Source of the DNA: Lachnospiraceae bacterium UBA935
Lineage (GTDB): Bacteria > Bacillota > Clostridia > Lachnospirales > Lachnospiraceae
Direction: 5' to 3'
Assembly: GCA_002293525.1 (NCBI GenBank)
Contig: DBDJ01000021.1
Span: 62,001 to 126,000, forward strand
DNA length: 64,000 bases
The position numbers and the translations under genes are program-made. Below are positions 1 to 9,121 of the stretch, one piece after another. The notes beneath the pieces were generated by a model that was given only the letters and a program-made list of their open reading frames with translations, made no database searches and was not told the origin of the DNA. Position 1 is the stretch's first letter, and each line of letters starts with the position of its first letter.

Positions 1-3000
1 CAGATTCGTAATCCGCACCCAGTCAATCTCATAAGTCTGCGCATAACTCCCCCACGCAGCAAATCCAAAATATCCTTCGCGGTCCTTGATCCGGCTCATG
101 ACCCCGCCTAAGCTTTGCCCCGGCGAACTGGCCGGTGTGTACGAGTTCTGGGCCATCAACACATCGTCAATATAAAATTCTACACTCGAATCATCCATCG
201 TCATACTAAGGGTGTACCATTTGTTAGCCTGCAGGAAACCTTGTCCATAACCGTTCTGCGTCGTCAGGTTAACATAGCTCTCCGCCGTCCCGGTATATGA
301 CTTAAACTCAATATTATTATTGTTATAGCTTTGTGCCGTAAGTAAACCCAACGTAGTCGCACTCGGCGTATTCGGTGTCGCGTTGCCGGCGCGGTAAGCC
401 AATCCCAGTACCGGATTGCTTGTCGTCGTGCGGATCCGTGCGGTAAAAGTGAAATCCTCATACTGCGGCCATTCGGTATTATACATGGCTACGCCATTGC
501 CCAGATTGCTGAGCCGCAGCACGTTCTTGCCGAGAGTAGCATCGTTCACCAGCGCTGCCGTTCCCCCGGCTGCCCTTGCCGAGTACCATGTTCCCAGCTG
601 GTTGTCACTAAAATCAGTAAAGAACTCATCTATTACGACCGCTCCTGTATCTATCGTGATGACATAAGTCACTCCCTGTACGGCGTTTATCGTTATAGCA
701 CCGCCGACAGCCGTCTTCGGGACTCCGTCCACCAGCACTCCCGATGTCCTGAACCGGTCATTGCTCACTACGATACTGCCGGTGCTGTGAGCGGTAATCC
801 GCGCTTCTTCCAACTGCCTGCCTGTCCATTCTATATCCACCGTATGACCGCCGATCGAACGAAGGCCGCTTACTTCGCCTTCTGCCCACGAAGTCGGCAG
901 GGCCGGCAGCAGATCCAAGGAACCGCGGTGGCTTTGCAGCAAGGCTTCCTGAATCCCGGCGGTATAGCCGAAGTTACTGTCGATCTGGAAGCGGGTATCG
1001 TGCATCCCGAACAGGTTGGGCGGTAACTGGCTCTGGCCGCTGCCGCCAAGGAACATATTGTTGATCAGCTGGTTAACGCTGGCACTGTCCTTGGCACGGG
1101 CGAACAGATTGATTTTCCAGCCCATCGACCAGCCGGTCGCGCCGAGGCCGCGAATCTGCAGCGACTGCAGGCCGGCATTAAAATCCTGGTTATTACTGCT
1201 TGCCACCAATTTCCCGGTAGCACTGTCAATCGTATATCCGTCCATGATACTGGTACCCGGATACATGCCGACTACATGGGACATATGGCGATGGCTGCTT
1301 TCGCCGCTGTTTACTGCTGAATTACGGCTGAACGAGGTCCACTCCAGAACGGATCCGTTCGTACCGATATTGACCGGCCTGTAAAGATTGGCCAGCTTTT
1401 CTTCAATATTAGCCTCAAACAACGGGTCATTGATGCTGAGCTGATCCATGCAGTCAAGGGTCAAGGTAAACAGCTCCCAGATCAGCTGCTGGTCATAAGC
1501 AGTAGCCACTGTCAGCGGCCCGTGTTCCGGCGAATAACTGGGCAGGGCCACGTATTTACCGGCCCAAAAGCCATCGGTCGGCTTGTACAAGGCTTTGGTC
1601 CACATTACAGCCGCCTCGCGGATAATCGGCCAGTATTCATTCTGGAAAGTAGTCTTATCACCGCCGTACTGCAAATACTGATAGAGATTCTGCGCCATAA
1701 AGGCATTGGCGGCCGGCGACCAGCCCCAGCTCCAGCTCGGGCCGGGCGTGGTCTGCCCCCAGATATTCGAACTGGTATGTACCGTCCAGCCTGCGCTGCC
1801 GTCAGTGGCCTTCCATGCCCCGGCAGCGGTGCCGGACGGATAGCTGTATTTCTGGGCAGTCAGCCGACCGGTGGTGCGCAGCCCGTCAACATAATTCATG
1901 AGCGGGTCAATCAGTTCTACCAGATTGGCTCCGCCGGCCGGCCAATAGTTCATCTGGAGATTAATATTCATATGATAATCGGAACTCCAAGGCGGGTTAT
2001 TACCGCTGTTCCATACCCCCTGCAGGTTAGATGGCAGGGTTCCGCCCCTTCCTGACGAGATCAGTAAATAACGGCCATATTGGTATAATATCGTCTGCAG
2101 CATCTTAGCCGACGTGCCGGAGGTATCGGTCCGGTAGGCTGTCAGGGCTTCCTTGGTAGGAAGATGGTTGGTTCCGCCAAGATCAAGCTCCACCCGTCCA
2201 AACAGTTCCTGATAGTCGGCAACGTGAGCCGCTCTTATCGCGGCATAGCCGCTGTCGGTATAAGAAGAAACTTCATTCTTTACCCGGTTCGCCAGTGCGG
2301 AAAGCGTCTCGCCGGTGCGCCATGTCCAGCCGTCAAAAGCATTATAGTCATTGGCTGACCCTAGGCTTTGCCCGGAATCATCCCGGTAATCCGTGGCGGC
2401 GTCATAATAGATCGTTATCGAGGCGGCTCCTCTGACACTCACCTCCGTGCTCCCTGTCGTCAGGGTACCGCCGCTCTGCGTCACTTTAAAAGCGGCGGCG
2501 TATCGCAGGCCGTTGTCCTTCAGATCACCGGTCAGCAGAACCGTATCCCCTGATGCCGTGACCGCCGGAGCCGCTGCTTTATAACTGCTTTGCCCCGGTC
2601 TGGCCGATACGTCCACATTAAGTTTGCCCGTTCCTCCGCTGGCCGTCAGCCTTACGGCCATGACATCACCAGGATAGCTGGCGATATACTCACGGGTGTA
2701 CGTGGTGCCGCCGATTTCATAACTGACAGTCGCGGTACTGTTTTCCAGATCAAGTGTCCGGCGGTAGTTATTGACGACCGACTCGCCGCCGGGGAAGTTA
2801 TAGTCTAGGGTCAGGTAGCCAAAATTCTTATAACGCCCGAAACCCAGATAATTACCCTGAATCGTATTGGTCGCCACAGAACCGGAACCGCTGGTATTGG
2901 TTCCTGTTTTCAAGGCGTTATAAAGCGAGCTTTGGACGGGGTCACCCGCCCCATAACCATAATTATAGCTTGACTCGCCTGACGGAACATTGCCGCGGTT

Positions 3001-4713
3001 GCCGTCGGTATCTAGTTCCGTACCGCCCGGCCCGCCGCTCCACAGCGTTTCTTCGTTGAACTGTATTTCTTCCGACATTACCCCGCCGGCGATCAGGGAT
3101 CCCATCCTTCCGTTACCGATGGGCAGGCGGTCTTCCTTGTCACTGTTTACATAGGAATCGCTCAGCCACGGTCCGGTTGCCGGCTCACGGTACCACAAGG
3201 ACAGTTTGCTCGCCGGTGCGGCAGCGGATCCTGCCAGACGATAAGACGGCGGGTCTCCGTTAAGATTCCGGCCATATACACGGATCTCCGATATAGCCAC
3301 ATCGCCTAAGCTGCCGGCCAGACCATGCGCCGGATTAATACGCAGATAGCGAGTATTAAGGATTTCCGTAGGTCTAATGCTATAGGTCTGTGTGTAAGCC
3401 CTGTCAGACCCCGAAGGAACACCCGTCGGCTGGATCAAACTGATATTTGTCCAGGACTGGCCGGCATTGTCCCCGGTGACTATGACAGTGCCGGTGCCGG
3501 TTGTCCAGTACGAAGCCGTATTGGGATTTGTCGCAAGGGCTGCCGACGTGATGGCCTTGTTGGAATTGTTCGGGCGCTTGTCAATCTCAATCCACATGAC
3601 GTCTTGCACCGCTCCCAGATCCAGTTCGATTACCGCATCCGTGGCGGTGTTATAATTACTCTGCCAATAAGTAGCTGCAGCACCGTCGACCATGCCGGTA
3701 ATCAAGCCGTCGCCGCTCATCGCATTCGTGGCGCGGATGCTTGCCACCGGTAAGCGCACCGCAGCACTGGTGTCGGCCGTCCCGTAGGCCTTGATTTCAC
3801 TCAGGGCGATATTGACGGCACCGGTACTGCCGTTCCGGACAAATATCCGCAGATAACGCGTAGTCAGCTCGCTGGAAAAGCTTAACGACCTGCCTTTCGG
3901 AACACTTCCAGAAGCCGCAAAATTACCTGCCGAAACTCCGGTCACTTCCGTCCACAGATTCATGGAAGCCGAGTCAGCCCAGCTCGGTACGTTGGCATTA
4001 TAAGCTGCCGATGTTGTGGCTGTATTGATCTCACCGTTAGGCCAGCCGTCAGTAAATTTGGGGGTTTTAGGTATGTAAACCGTCACTGTATCCGGAAAAT
4101 TAGCACCGCTGGTACGGGCATACAGGTTCAGATCGCTTACTGTCCGTTCGCTGCCCAGGTCTATATCAATATAGTGGCCGGTTTTGGCCGCGTTCAGCTG
4201 GCCTTGTCCTGAACTGCTGACCCAGACATCGTGCCAGTGCGTGCTATAGTTATTGTCGAGCAGGGCCCGGTAATATCCATTGCCTTCATTGGTTGCAAAG
4301 TTACTGACCCGGGCATTGACAATTAGCAGCTCGTCACCTTCGTTACCGGCTGCTGCATTGATATCCGGGATAGTTTCGTTCTCTTCTTCTTCGGTTACTT
4401 CTTCGGTCATGTTTTCCTCAGCTTCATCTTCGCTGTTTGACTCGTCACCGGCAGCTTCCTTGCTGGCTGTTTCCTCGTCGGAAACTTGCTCATCGGAAGT
4501 TTTCTCTTCGGAAGTTTGCTCTGCATTCGCATCCGAATCGTTTTCCGCTGTCAGCTCTAAAGCAGCAGCTGCATAAGCCACAGGCAACTGATTTGCCGGT
4601 AATAACGTAACCACCATAATCATGCTCAACACAAAACAAAGCAAAGGCTTGACAGGGTACCTCCTTTTTGTTTTTGGGTTTAAGACTGGTGTTGCTGTTT
4701 TCCGTTTTAGCAT
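1..4713 (-). CDS. Secreted GH95 family alpha-L-fucosidase-like multidomain protein (3' end outside window)
   Basis: An open frame of 1571 codons runs from an ATG at 4713, preceded by GGAGAG, to the left edge without a stop, so the C-terminus is missing. Residues 1 to about 46 form a signal peptide (basic start, hydrophobic core, AYA-A cut). A Glu/Ser/Thr-rich acidic linker follows to about 125. Two F5/8 type C (discoidin-like) carbohydrate-binding domains lie at about 130-312 and 313-480. The GH95 unit spans about 488-1340 and carries the family motif HMNINLQMNYWPA near 913 (the two Asn of NIN match the catalytic Asn pair of AfcA-type enzymes) and SPEHGP near 1065 (candidate general acid Glu). 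A laminin-G-like region starts near 1353. GH95 enzymes remove alpha-1,2-linked L-fucose, some L-galactose; exact substrate is unknown here. The gene is separated from the neighbouring cluster by 670 bp. Confidence 0.88.
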   Translation of the reverse strand, partial: MLKRKTATPVLNPKTKRRYPVKPLLCFVLSMIMVVTLLPANQLPVAYAAAALELTAENDSDANAEQTSEEKTSDEQVSDEETASKEAAGDESNSEDEAEENMTEEVTEEEENETIPDINAAAGNEGDELLIVNARVSNFATNEGNGYYRALLDNNYSTHWHDVWVSSSGQGQLNAAKTGHYIDIDLGSERTVSDLNLYARTSGANFPDTVTVYIPKTPKFTDGWPNGEINTATTSAAYNANVPSWADSASMNLWTEVTGVSAGNFAASGSVPKGRSLSFSSELTTRYLRIFVRNGSTGAVNIALSEIKAYGTADTSAAVRLPVASIRATNAMSGDGLITGMVDGAAATYWQSNYNTATDAVIELDLGAVQDVMWIEIDKRPNNSNKAITSAALATNPNTASYWTTGTGTVIVTGDNAGQSWTNISLIQPTGVPSGSDRAYTQTYSIRPTEILNTRYLRINPAHGLAGSLGDVAISEIRVYGRNLNGDPPSYRLAGSAAAPASKLSLWYREPATGPWLSDSYVNSDKEDRLPIGNGRMGSLIAGGVMSEEIQFNEETLWSGGPGGTELDTDGNRGNVPSGESSYNYGYGAGDPVQSSLYNALKTGTNTSGSGSVATNTIQGNYLGFGRYKNFGYLTLDYNFPGGESVVNNYRRTLDLENSTATVSYEIGGTTYTREYIASYPGDVMAVRLTASGGTGKLNVDVSARPGQSSYKAAAPAVTASGDTVLLTGDLKDNGLRYAAAFKVTQSGGTLTTGSTEVSVRGAASITIYYDAATDYRDDSGQSLGSANDYNAFDGWTWRTGETLSALANRVKNEVSSYTDSGYAAIRAAHVADYQELFGRVELDLGGTNHLPTKEALTAYRTDTSGTSAKMLQTILYQYGRYLLISSGRGGTLPSNLQGVWNSGNNPPWSSDYHMNINLQMNYWPAGGANLVELIDPLMNYVDGLRTTGRLTAQKYSYPSGTAAGAWKATDGSAGWTVHTSSNIWGQTTPGPSWSWGWSPAANAFMAQNLYQYLQYGGDKTTFQNEYWPIIREAAVMWTKALYKPTDGFWAGKYVALPSYSPEHGPLTVATAYDQQLIWELFTLTLDCMDQLSINDPLFEANIEEKLANLYRPVNIGTNGSVLEWTSFSRNSAVNSGESSHRHMSHVVGMYPGTSIMDGYTIDSATGKLVASSNNQDFNAGLQSLQIRGLGATGWSMGWKINLFARAKDSASVNQLINNMFLGGSGQSQLPPNLFGMHDTRFQIDSNFGYTAGIQEALLQSHRGSLDLLPALPTSWAEGEVSGLRSIGGHTVDIEWTGRQLEEARITAHSTGSIVVSNDRFRTSGVLVDGVPKTAVGGAITINAVQGVTYVITIDTGAVVIDEFFTDFSDNQLGTWYSARAAGGTAALVNDATLGKNVLRLSNLGNGVAMYNTEWPQYEDFTFTARIRTTTSNPVLGLAYRAGNATPNTPSATTLGLLTAQSYNNNNIEFKSYTGTAESYVNLTTQNGYGQGFLQANKWYTLSMTMDDSSVEFYIDDVLMAQNSYTPASSPGQSLGGVMSRIKDREGYFGFAAWGSYAQTYEIDWVRITNL

Positions 4714-5384
4714 GCTTCTCTCCTTTCTTAAGTAATAAGTGACGTGAAATGCTTAATATATTCATTTGTAATGTTATACATCGTTATTTTCGTTGTAATA
4801 ATAGCAAATTAATTATAATATTCTTTATGTTACGTCATTTATTTTCTAATTCTACAAGATATTTATCTCAGAACTTGCGATAAGTGTAGCAAAATTAATA
4901 TCAGTAATATCTTTAATTAACATATGCGCTATGTCATAATATGTCATAAATAATTATAACAGATATACATGCCGCTTACAATCATTATTAGAAATAAATT
5001 AAAATAATGTTTATCAATATATATAATTATAAAATCATACATTAAAGAAACTACTTTTTTGATATCAAGTGTTTATAAAAAATAATACTATTCTTTTTGA
5101 TAATTTATTTATTATTACGATAAATTAAAGTAGCGTGATCAGCCATATAAATAGTGAATAAAGTTATTTTTTATGACCCTTCCTATATAAATGCTGATTT
5201 CAAAATAACCTGACGCGTTAAGAAGATGATTCCGTCTGAGACTGCCAAAGATACTGGCACGATGATATTGAGATAATTTTTGAAAGATGAGAAGTAATGA
5301 ACAAGCAAAATTTGGAGGCTCCGGTATTCAGTTCCCAGGGAAACGCCGATTAGATCAGCATGTCCCTGGAATTGACAAAAATTG
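4714..5384. other. AT-rich intergenic region
   Basis: About 670 bp with no convincing gene. It lies between the end of the biosynthetic operon and the start of the GH95 gene, so it should hold the GH95 promoter; TATAAT-like sites on the minus strand near 4810-4820 are possible but no good -35 partner is seen. The motif ATGTCATAA occurs twice close together near 4932-4950. An imperfect inverted repeat (arms TTCCCAGGGA and TCCCTGGAA, about 5332-5372) lies just after the last ABC gene but lacks a T-run. Confidence 0.5.
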
Positions 5385-6371
5385 CTATGATGCCCTGATA
5401 TAATTCCTCCTTGTCTTAGCAACAGCCGCCACCAAGAATACCAAAATTATCCCTAGCAAATACCAAAACCACGGCGCCAGCTCTTGCCAGCTATAACCAT
5501 TTTCCATCCCCCCCGCCAGTTCAAGATAAGCTTTTTGCGGCAGTACTTGGATAATCGCTTCCAGTGTCTGGTTGCCCTTGTCAAACGAATAAAAACTACC
5601 TGCCAAAATCGAAGTCAGGATGGAAACCATCGATCCAAGCATATTGGCAGAATCACTCCTGTCGATAAAGGCATCAAGAAACAGGGCAAACGCTGTAGAC
5701 AAGGCACATAATAGAAATATCAGCAAAAAAAACTGAAAAAATGAGAAGCCGATAGCAACCCCCGTCAGAAACCTGATCAGATACAGGATTACCAATGTCG
5801 GCACAAACAAGATCAAAAACGTATACACACAATGGGCACCCAGATATCCGGCAAAAGATACCGGAGCGGCCGCAACCCTTCTGATTTGTCCGTGTTCCCT
5901 GTCCTCCGCAAAAAAAAGCATCATCGTAGTGCCCTGCATCAGGATAAACATGATCAGGAAGCCGACAATAGTAGTACCGACTTTCCTGCGTCCGGACCAA
6001 TCCGGCTGGTACTCCTCAGGATCGGCAAGCAGGTCGGCCAACTCCTGTCTGAACACATCGCTCTTGATGGTCTGTATCTCATATTCCCCCGAGGCTTTAC
6101 GGATTACTGTCGCGTCATACTTCCCTGATACCAGGTCCGACAGCGGCGGGGCTTTGTCAAGCCGGGTTACATTCAGATAGGGACTGGTCAGACCGTCCTC
6201 ACGCTCCGGTGCAACCAAGGCAATATTCCCGATGCTGTCCGTTGCCAAGGCATTCATAAAGACAGCAGCAGCAACCGCACCAGTGATCATTGCCACCACA
6301 AGGATGACTCTCGACTTATGCTCCAGCATCCGTTTATAGTTATTTCTTAAGGTCGTCCAAAAAGCAATCAT
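5385..6371 (-). CDS. ABC-2 type transporter permease
   Basis: A 328-residue integral membrane protein with the ABC-2 plan: one N-terminal membrane segment (about 20-42), a long extracytoplasmic loop to about 130, then five hydrophobic segments in the C-terminal half. It starts at an ATG with GGGGAGGAT upstream and overlaps the stop of the preceding permease by four bases (ATGA), so the two are translationally coupled. With the second permease and the ATPase at 7167-8180 it forms a DrrA/DrrB-style exporter. Being the last genes of the biosynthetic cluster, these three probably export the product or give self-protection; this is inference from position. Confidence 0.85.
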   Translation of the reverse strand: MIAFWTTLRNNYKRMLEHKSRVILVVAMITGAVAAAVFMNALATDSIGNIALVAPEREDGLTSPYLNVTRLDKAPPLSDLVSGKYDATVIRKASGEYEIQTIKSDVFRQELADLLADPEEYQPDWSGRRKVGTTIVGFLIMFILMQGTTMMLFFAEDREHGQIRRVAAAPVSFAGYLGAHCVYTFLILFVPTLVILYLIRFLTGVAIGFSFFQFFLLIFLLCALSTAFALFLDAFIDRSDSANMLGSMVSILTSILAGSFYSFDKGNQTLEAIIQVLPQKAYLELAGGMENGYSWQELAPWFWYLLGIILVFLVAAVAKTRRNYIRAS

Positions 6372-7111
6372 ATGTAATCCTCCCCTTTAAATAGCTTTGC
6401 ACTGATCCCGACTGCCGCTGCGGATAACATGACCATGACCCCGCAGGCCGGCAGATACATGGAAATATCCCGGTTATATATGATCTGCATACAGGCCGAG
6501 AAGATCCATTTAGCCGGCGACATCCAGCTAATGGCACTGATGGCTTTCCCAAAGCCGTCAAGCGGGAAAAACAATCCCCCCAAGACCCCGAACAGAGTGA
6601 GAATAATGCTCAATAGCTGATTGGTACTGTTCTCGCTCCGGAGCACGCAGCAAACCATGACACCCAGCGCCGAAAAGAAAAATATCGCCAGCAGCATCAG
6701 CAGGTAAATCAGCCCAAAATACCCGCCCCCGTAGTTTACGCCTACGACCAGGTACAGCACGGCTCCCACCAGCGTAAAGGTCACCGAGCAAAATACAAAC
6801 GTGGCCAGAACCTTTGAAAAGTGAATAAAAAACGGCTTGACCGGGGAATAGACAAGCCTCATGTTAGGGTTTTTGACCCGTTCTTCCATGAAGCCGTTTG
6901 CGGAAAACGTCGCTGCGTTAAAGATAATATAAATCATCATGGCAATGCCATAATAATCGTAGGACGTGACGGTGCTGCCATAGCTTGCGCTTGTCAAAAA
7001 CCCCATGACCAGCACGAGAACAAGCGGGAAGACAATGGCATAGGCAAGCCACATCGGATTGGTAAAAAGATTAAACAGGTCCATGCCCAGTATTTTCTTA
7101 AAATTATCCAT
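6368..7111 (-). CDS. ABC-2 type transporter permease
   Basis: A 247-residue permease with six predicted membrane segments; the C-terminal half has the hydrophobic pattern usual for ABC-2 permeases. The chosen start is the ATG at 7111 (MDNFKKILG), which has AAGAGG seven bases upstream; an in-frame ATG at 7174 would add 21 basic residues and overlap the ATPase, and has no good ribosome site. Its stop overlaps the next permease start by four bases. It pairs with that permease and with the upstream ATPase. Confidence 0.85.
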   Translation of the reverse strand: MDNFKKILGMDLFNLFTNPMWLAYAIVFPLVLVLVMGFLTSASYGSTVTSYDYYGIAMMIYIIFNAATFSANGFMEERVKNPNMRLVYSPVKPFFIHFSKVLATFVFCSVTFTLVGAVLYLVVGVNYGGGYFGLIYLLMLLAIFFFSALGVMVCCVLRSENSTNQLLSIILTLFGVLGGLFFPLDGFGKAISAISWMSPAKWIFSACMQIIYNRDISMYLPACGVMVMLSAAAVGISAKLFKGEDYI

Positions 7112-7166
7112 ACGATACCTCTTACTGATAATTCGCTTTATCGAATGAGCTTCTTTACCGAACCTG

Positions 7167-8180
7167 CTAATCACGAAGCGACTTGCCGGTCAGATGAAGA
7201 AACACGGTTTCTAAGTTTGCCGTCCGGCTGGCTATGGCATTGATTCTTACCGAACCGGCTATCAGGGTCGTAATGATCTTATCAAGGGTTTCCGTTTCCT
7301 TTGCCGCTGCTATGGCAATCCGGCTTCCGTTTATTGCTACCTCGTTGATCCCGCCTATCTGATAAAGCAGCGCAGCATCGGGACACTCATCATATGAGGC
7401 ATCAATCTCATAATGCCGTTCCTTGTCAATCCCCGCCTTCAAAGCTTCCTTGGTTCCCTCAGCAATGATTCTGCCTTCGTCCATGATAATAATCCGGGTA
7501 GCGATTTCCTCGACCTCTTCCATATAATGAGTCGTATATAAAATGGTCATGCCCTCGTCGCGAAGCCGCCTTACGCCTTCCAGGATATGGTTGCGGGACT
7601 GCGGGTCGATGCCGACGGTCGGTTCATCCATAATCAGCTGCCGTGGCCTGTGAGCAATGGCGCAGGCAATGTTCAGCCGCCTTTTCATTCCGCCGGAAAA
7701 AGTACTGACCTTATCTTTCGCTCTGTCCATCAATCCGGTAAATTCCAAGGCATACCGGCAGCCCTCGTCGAGCTGCCTGCCTTTTAATCCGTACAGTGAG
7801 GCAAAAAATCGCACATTCGTAAGTGCCGGTAAATCCTCATACAGAGCCAGATCCTGCGGAACAATGCCAAGATTCTTTTTGTATGCGGTCAGATTGCGAT
7901 AAATATCTGCCCCGCAGTAACTGATGTTACCCGATTCGCATCGTAAAGCCCCGGTGATAATATTGATCGTCGTACTCTTCCCCGCACCGTTCGGCCCGAG
8001 AAAACAGAGTATTTCTCCTTGAAGGACTTGGAAGTCGATACCGCAGATAACTTCTTTATCACGGAATCTTTTTCTCAGTCCGGTTACTTCCATCATGGCA
8101 CTCGAACCGATGGTACTTGCATTTATTGAACTGTTATTTACTGTATTTGAATTACCTGCATTCATCGTCAGTGTACTCAT
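7167..8180 (-). CDS. ABC transporter ATP-binding protein (DrrA-like)
   Basis: A 337-residue ATPase. Walker A is GPNGAGKST, the signature is FSGGMKRRL, Walker B is LIMDEPTVGID, and the H-loop TTHYMEEVE follows. A C-terminal extension of about 90 residues beyond the nucleotide-binding core is usual in DrrA/ABC-2 exporter ATPases. The start at 8180 is preferred because GAGG sits six bases upstream; an ATG at 8192 is possible. The first 30 residues are Asn/Ser/Thr-rich and likely disordered. It belongs with the two ABC-2 permeases downstream. Confidence 0.9.
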   Translation of the reverse strand: MSTLTMNAGNSNTVNNSSINASTIGSSAMMEVTGLRKRFRDKEVICGIDFQVLQGEILCFLGPNGAGKSTTINIITGALRCESGNISYCGADIYRNLTAYKKNLGIVPQDLALYEDLPALTNVRFFASLYGLKGRQLDEGCRYALEFTGLMDRAKDKVSTFSGGMKRRLNIACAIAHRPRQLIMDEPTVGIDPQSRNHILEGVRRLRDEGMTILYTTHYMEEVEEIATRIIIMDEGRIIAEGTKEALKAGIDKERHYEIDASYDECPDAALLYQIGGINEVAINGSRIAIAAAKETETLDKIITTLIAGSVRINAIASRTANLETVFLHLTGKSLRD

Positions 8181-8220
8181 AATATACCTCATAAACTGCC
8201 ATATCCTGTTTGCTGTTGCA

Positions 8221-8988
8221 CTAGATCCCGTTACTGATCAGCTCTTTCATAATTGATTCGGTTCTTTCCTTCAATTCGTGGCGGTTTTTATTGTACTTGT
8301 CCATTTTTTTCTGAGAAACGATATTCCCGTCAACCATGAACAAGACCCTTTCTGTCTGTGCAGCGACTTTTGCATCATGGGTGACCAGCATGATCGTCGT
8401 CCCTTTCTTATTGATATCATCCAGCAAGGACATGATTTCAGAGGCTGCTTTGGAATCCAATGATCCGGTCGGCTCATCGCCAAAAATAATGTCGGGGTTA
8501 TTAATCAGAGCCCGGCATATCCCGACCCGCTGCAGCTGGCCCCCGGACGCCTGGGTAATCGTATTGTCGGCAATTTCTGATATCCCCGTCATTTTAATCA
8601 GGTCTTCCGCCTTTTTATTGATCTGAGATTTATCTTCCTTGCCAAGCATCATGGCCGGAAACATGACGTTGTCAATGACGGACAAATTCTTAAGGAGATT
8701 TATGTCCTGAAAAATAAAACCCATATTGTCTAAGCGGAGCTTTGCCAGTTCTTCCTCTTCCAGTTCGCCGATTTCACGCCCTTTGAACTTTACATTGCCG
8801 GAAGAAATACGGTCCATTCCGCTGACATTGTATAAAAGTGTTGATTTGCCGCTCCCGGACGGACCCATGACCGACACAAACTCGCCCTTTTCAATTTTAA
8901 GATTAACGCCCTTTAGTATATGAAGTTTATTGGTTTTGGTAAGATCCACTGTCTTGTTTAAGTTTTCTACTGCCAGTATATTGTTCAT
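8221..8988 (-). CDS. ABC transporter ATP-binding protein, MacB/LolD family
   Basis: A 255-residue ATPase with Walker A GPSGSGKST, signature ASGGQLQRV, Walker B IIFGDEPTGSLD and H-loop VTHD. The LDSKAASEIM stretch after Walker B is typical of the MacB/LolD/BceA group, which pairs with FtsX-fold permeases. Its partner is the 782-residue permease just upstream (9122-11470). AAAGGAAG lies before the ATG. In Bacillota such pairs often export or shield against peptide antibiotics, which suits a place at the end of an NRPS operon. Confidence 0.92.
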   Translation of the reverse strand: MNNILAVENLNKTVDLTKTNKLHILKGVNLKIEKGEFVSVMGPSGSGKSTLLYNVSGMDRISSGNVKFKGREIGELEEEELAKLRLDNMGFIFQDINLLKNLSVIDNVMFPAMMLGKEDKSQINKKAEDLIKMTGISEIADNTITQASGGQLQRVGICRALINNPDIIFGDEPTGSLDSKAASEIMSLLDDINKKGTTIMLVTHDAKVAAQTERVLFMVDGNIVSQKKMDKYNKNRHELKERTESIMKELISNGI

Positions 8989-9007
8989 GATTGTCTTCCT
9001 TTCAGAA

Positions 9008-9087
9008 ATGATTTGGGGTTACTTTACTGTTTATCCGTTTTCCTTCCTCTGGATATGATTGGGGGTTACTTACTTTACTGTTTATCC
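9008..9087. repeat. Two imperfect direct repeats between ABC permease and ATPase genes
   Basis: The stretch ATGATTTGGGGTTACTTTAC... ending TGTTTATCC at 9008-9036 recurs at 9055-9087 with a four-base insertion (TACTTAC). Both copies lie in the 133-bp gap between the FtsX permease and its ATPase. The repeats contain stops in the reading direction and are not coding. Function unknown; a local duplication or an RNA-level element are both possible. Confidence 0.7.
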
Positions 9088-9121
9088 ATAACGGCTCCGG
9101 GCCATGCTGCTTCAATCAGAG

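Noticed and set aside
5332..5372. Inverted repeat as terminator of the biosynthetic operon
   Set aside because: Long loop of about 20 bases and no T-run on either strand.
5183..5422. 79-codon minus-strand frame after the last ABC gene
   Set aside because: No ribosome site, overlaps the permease end, no recognisable motif; treated as chance.
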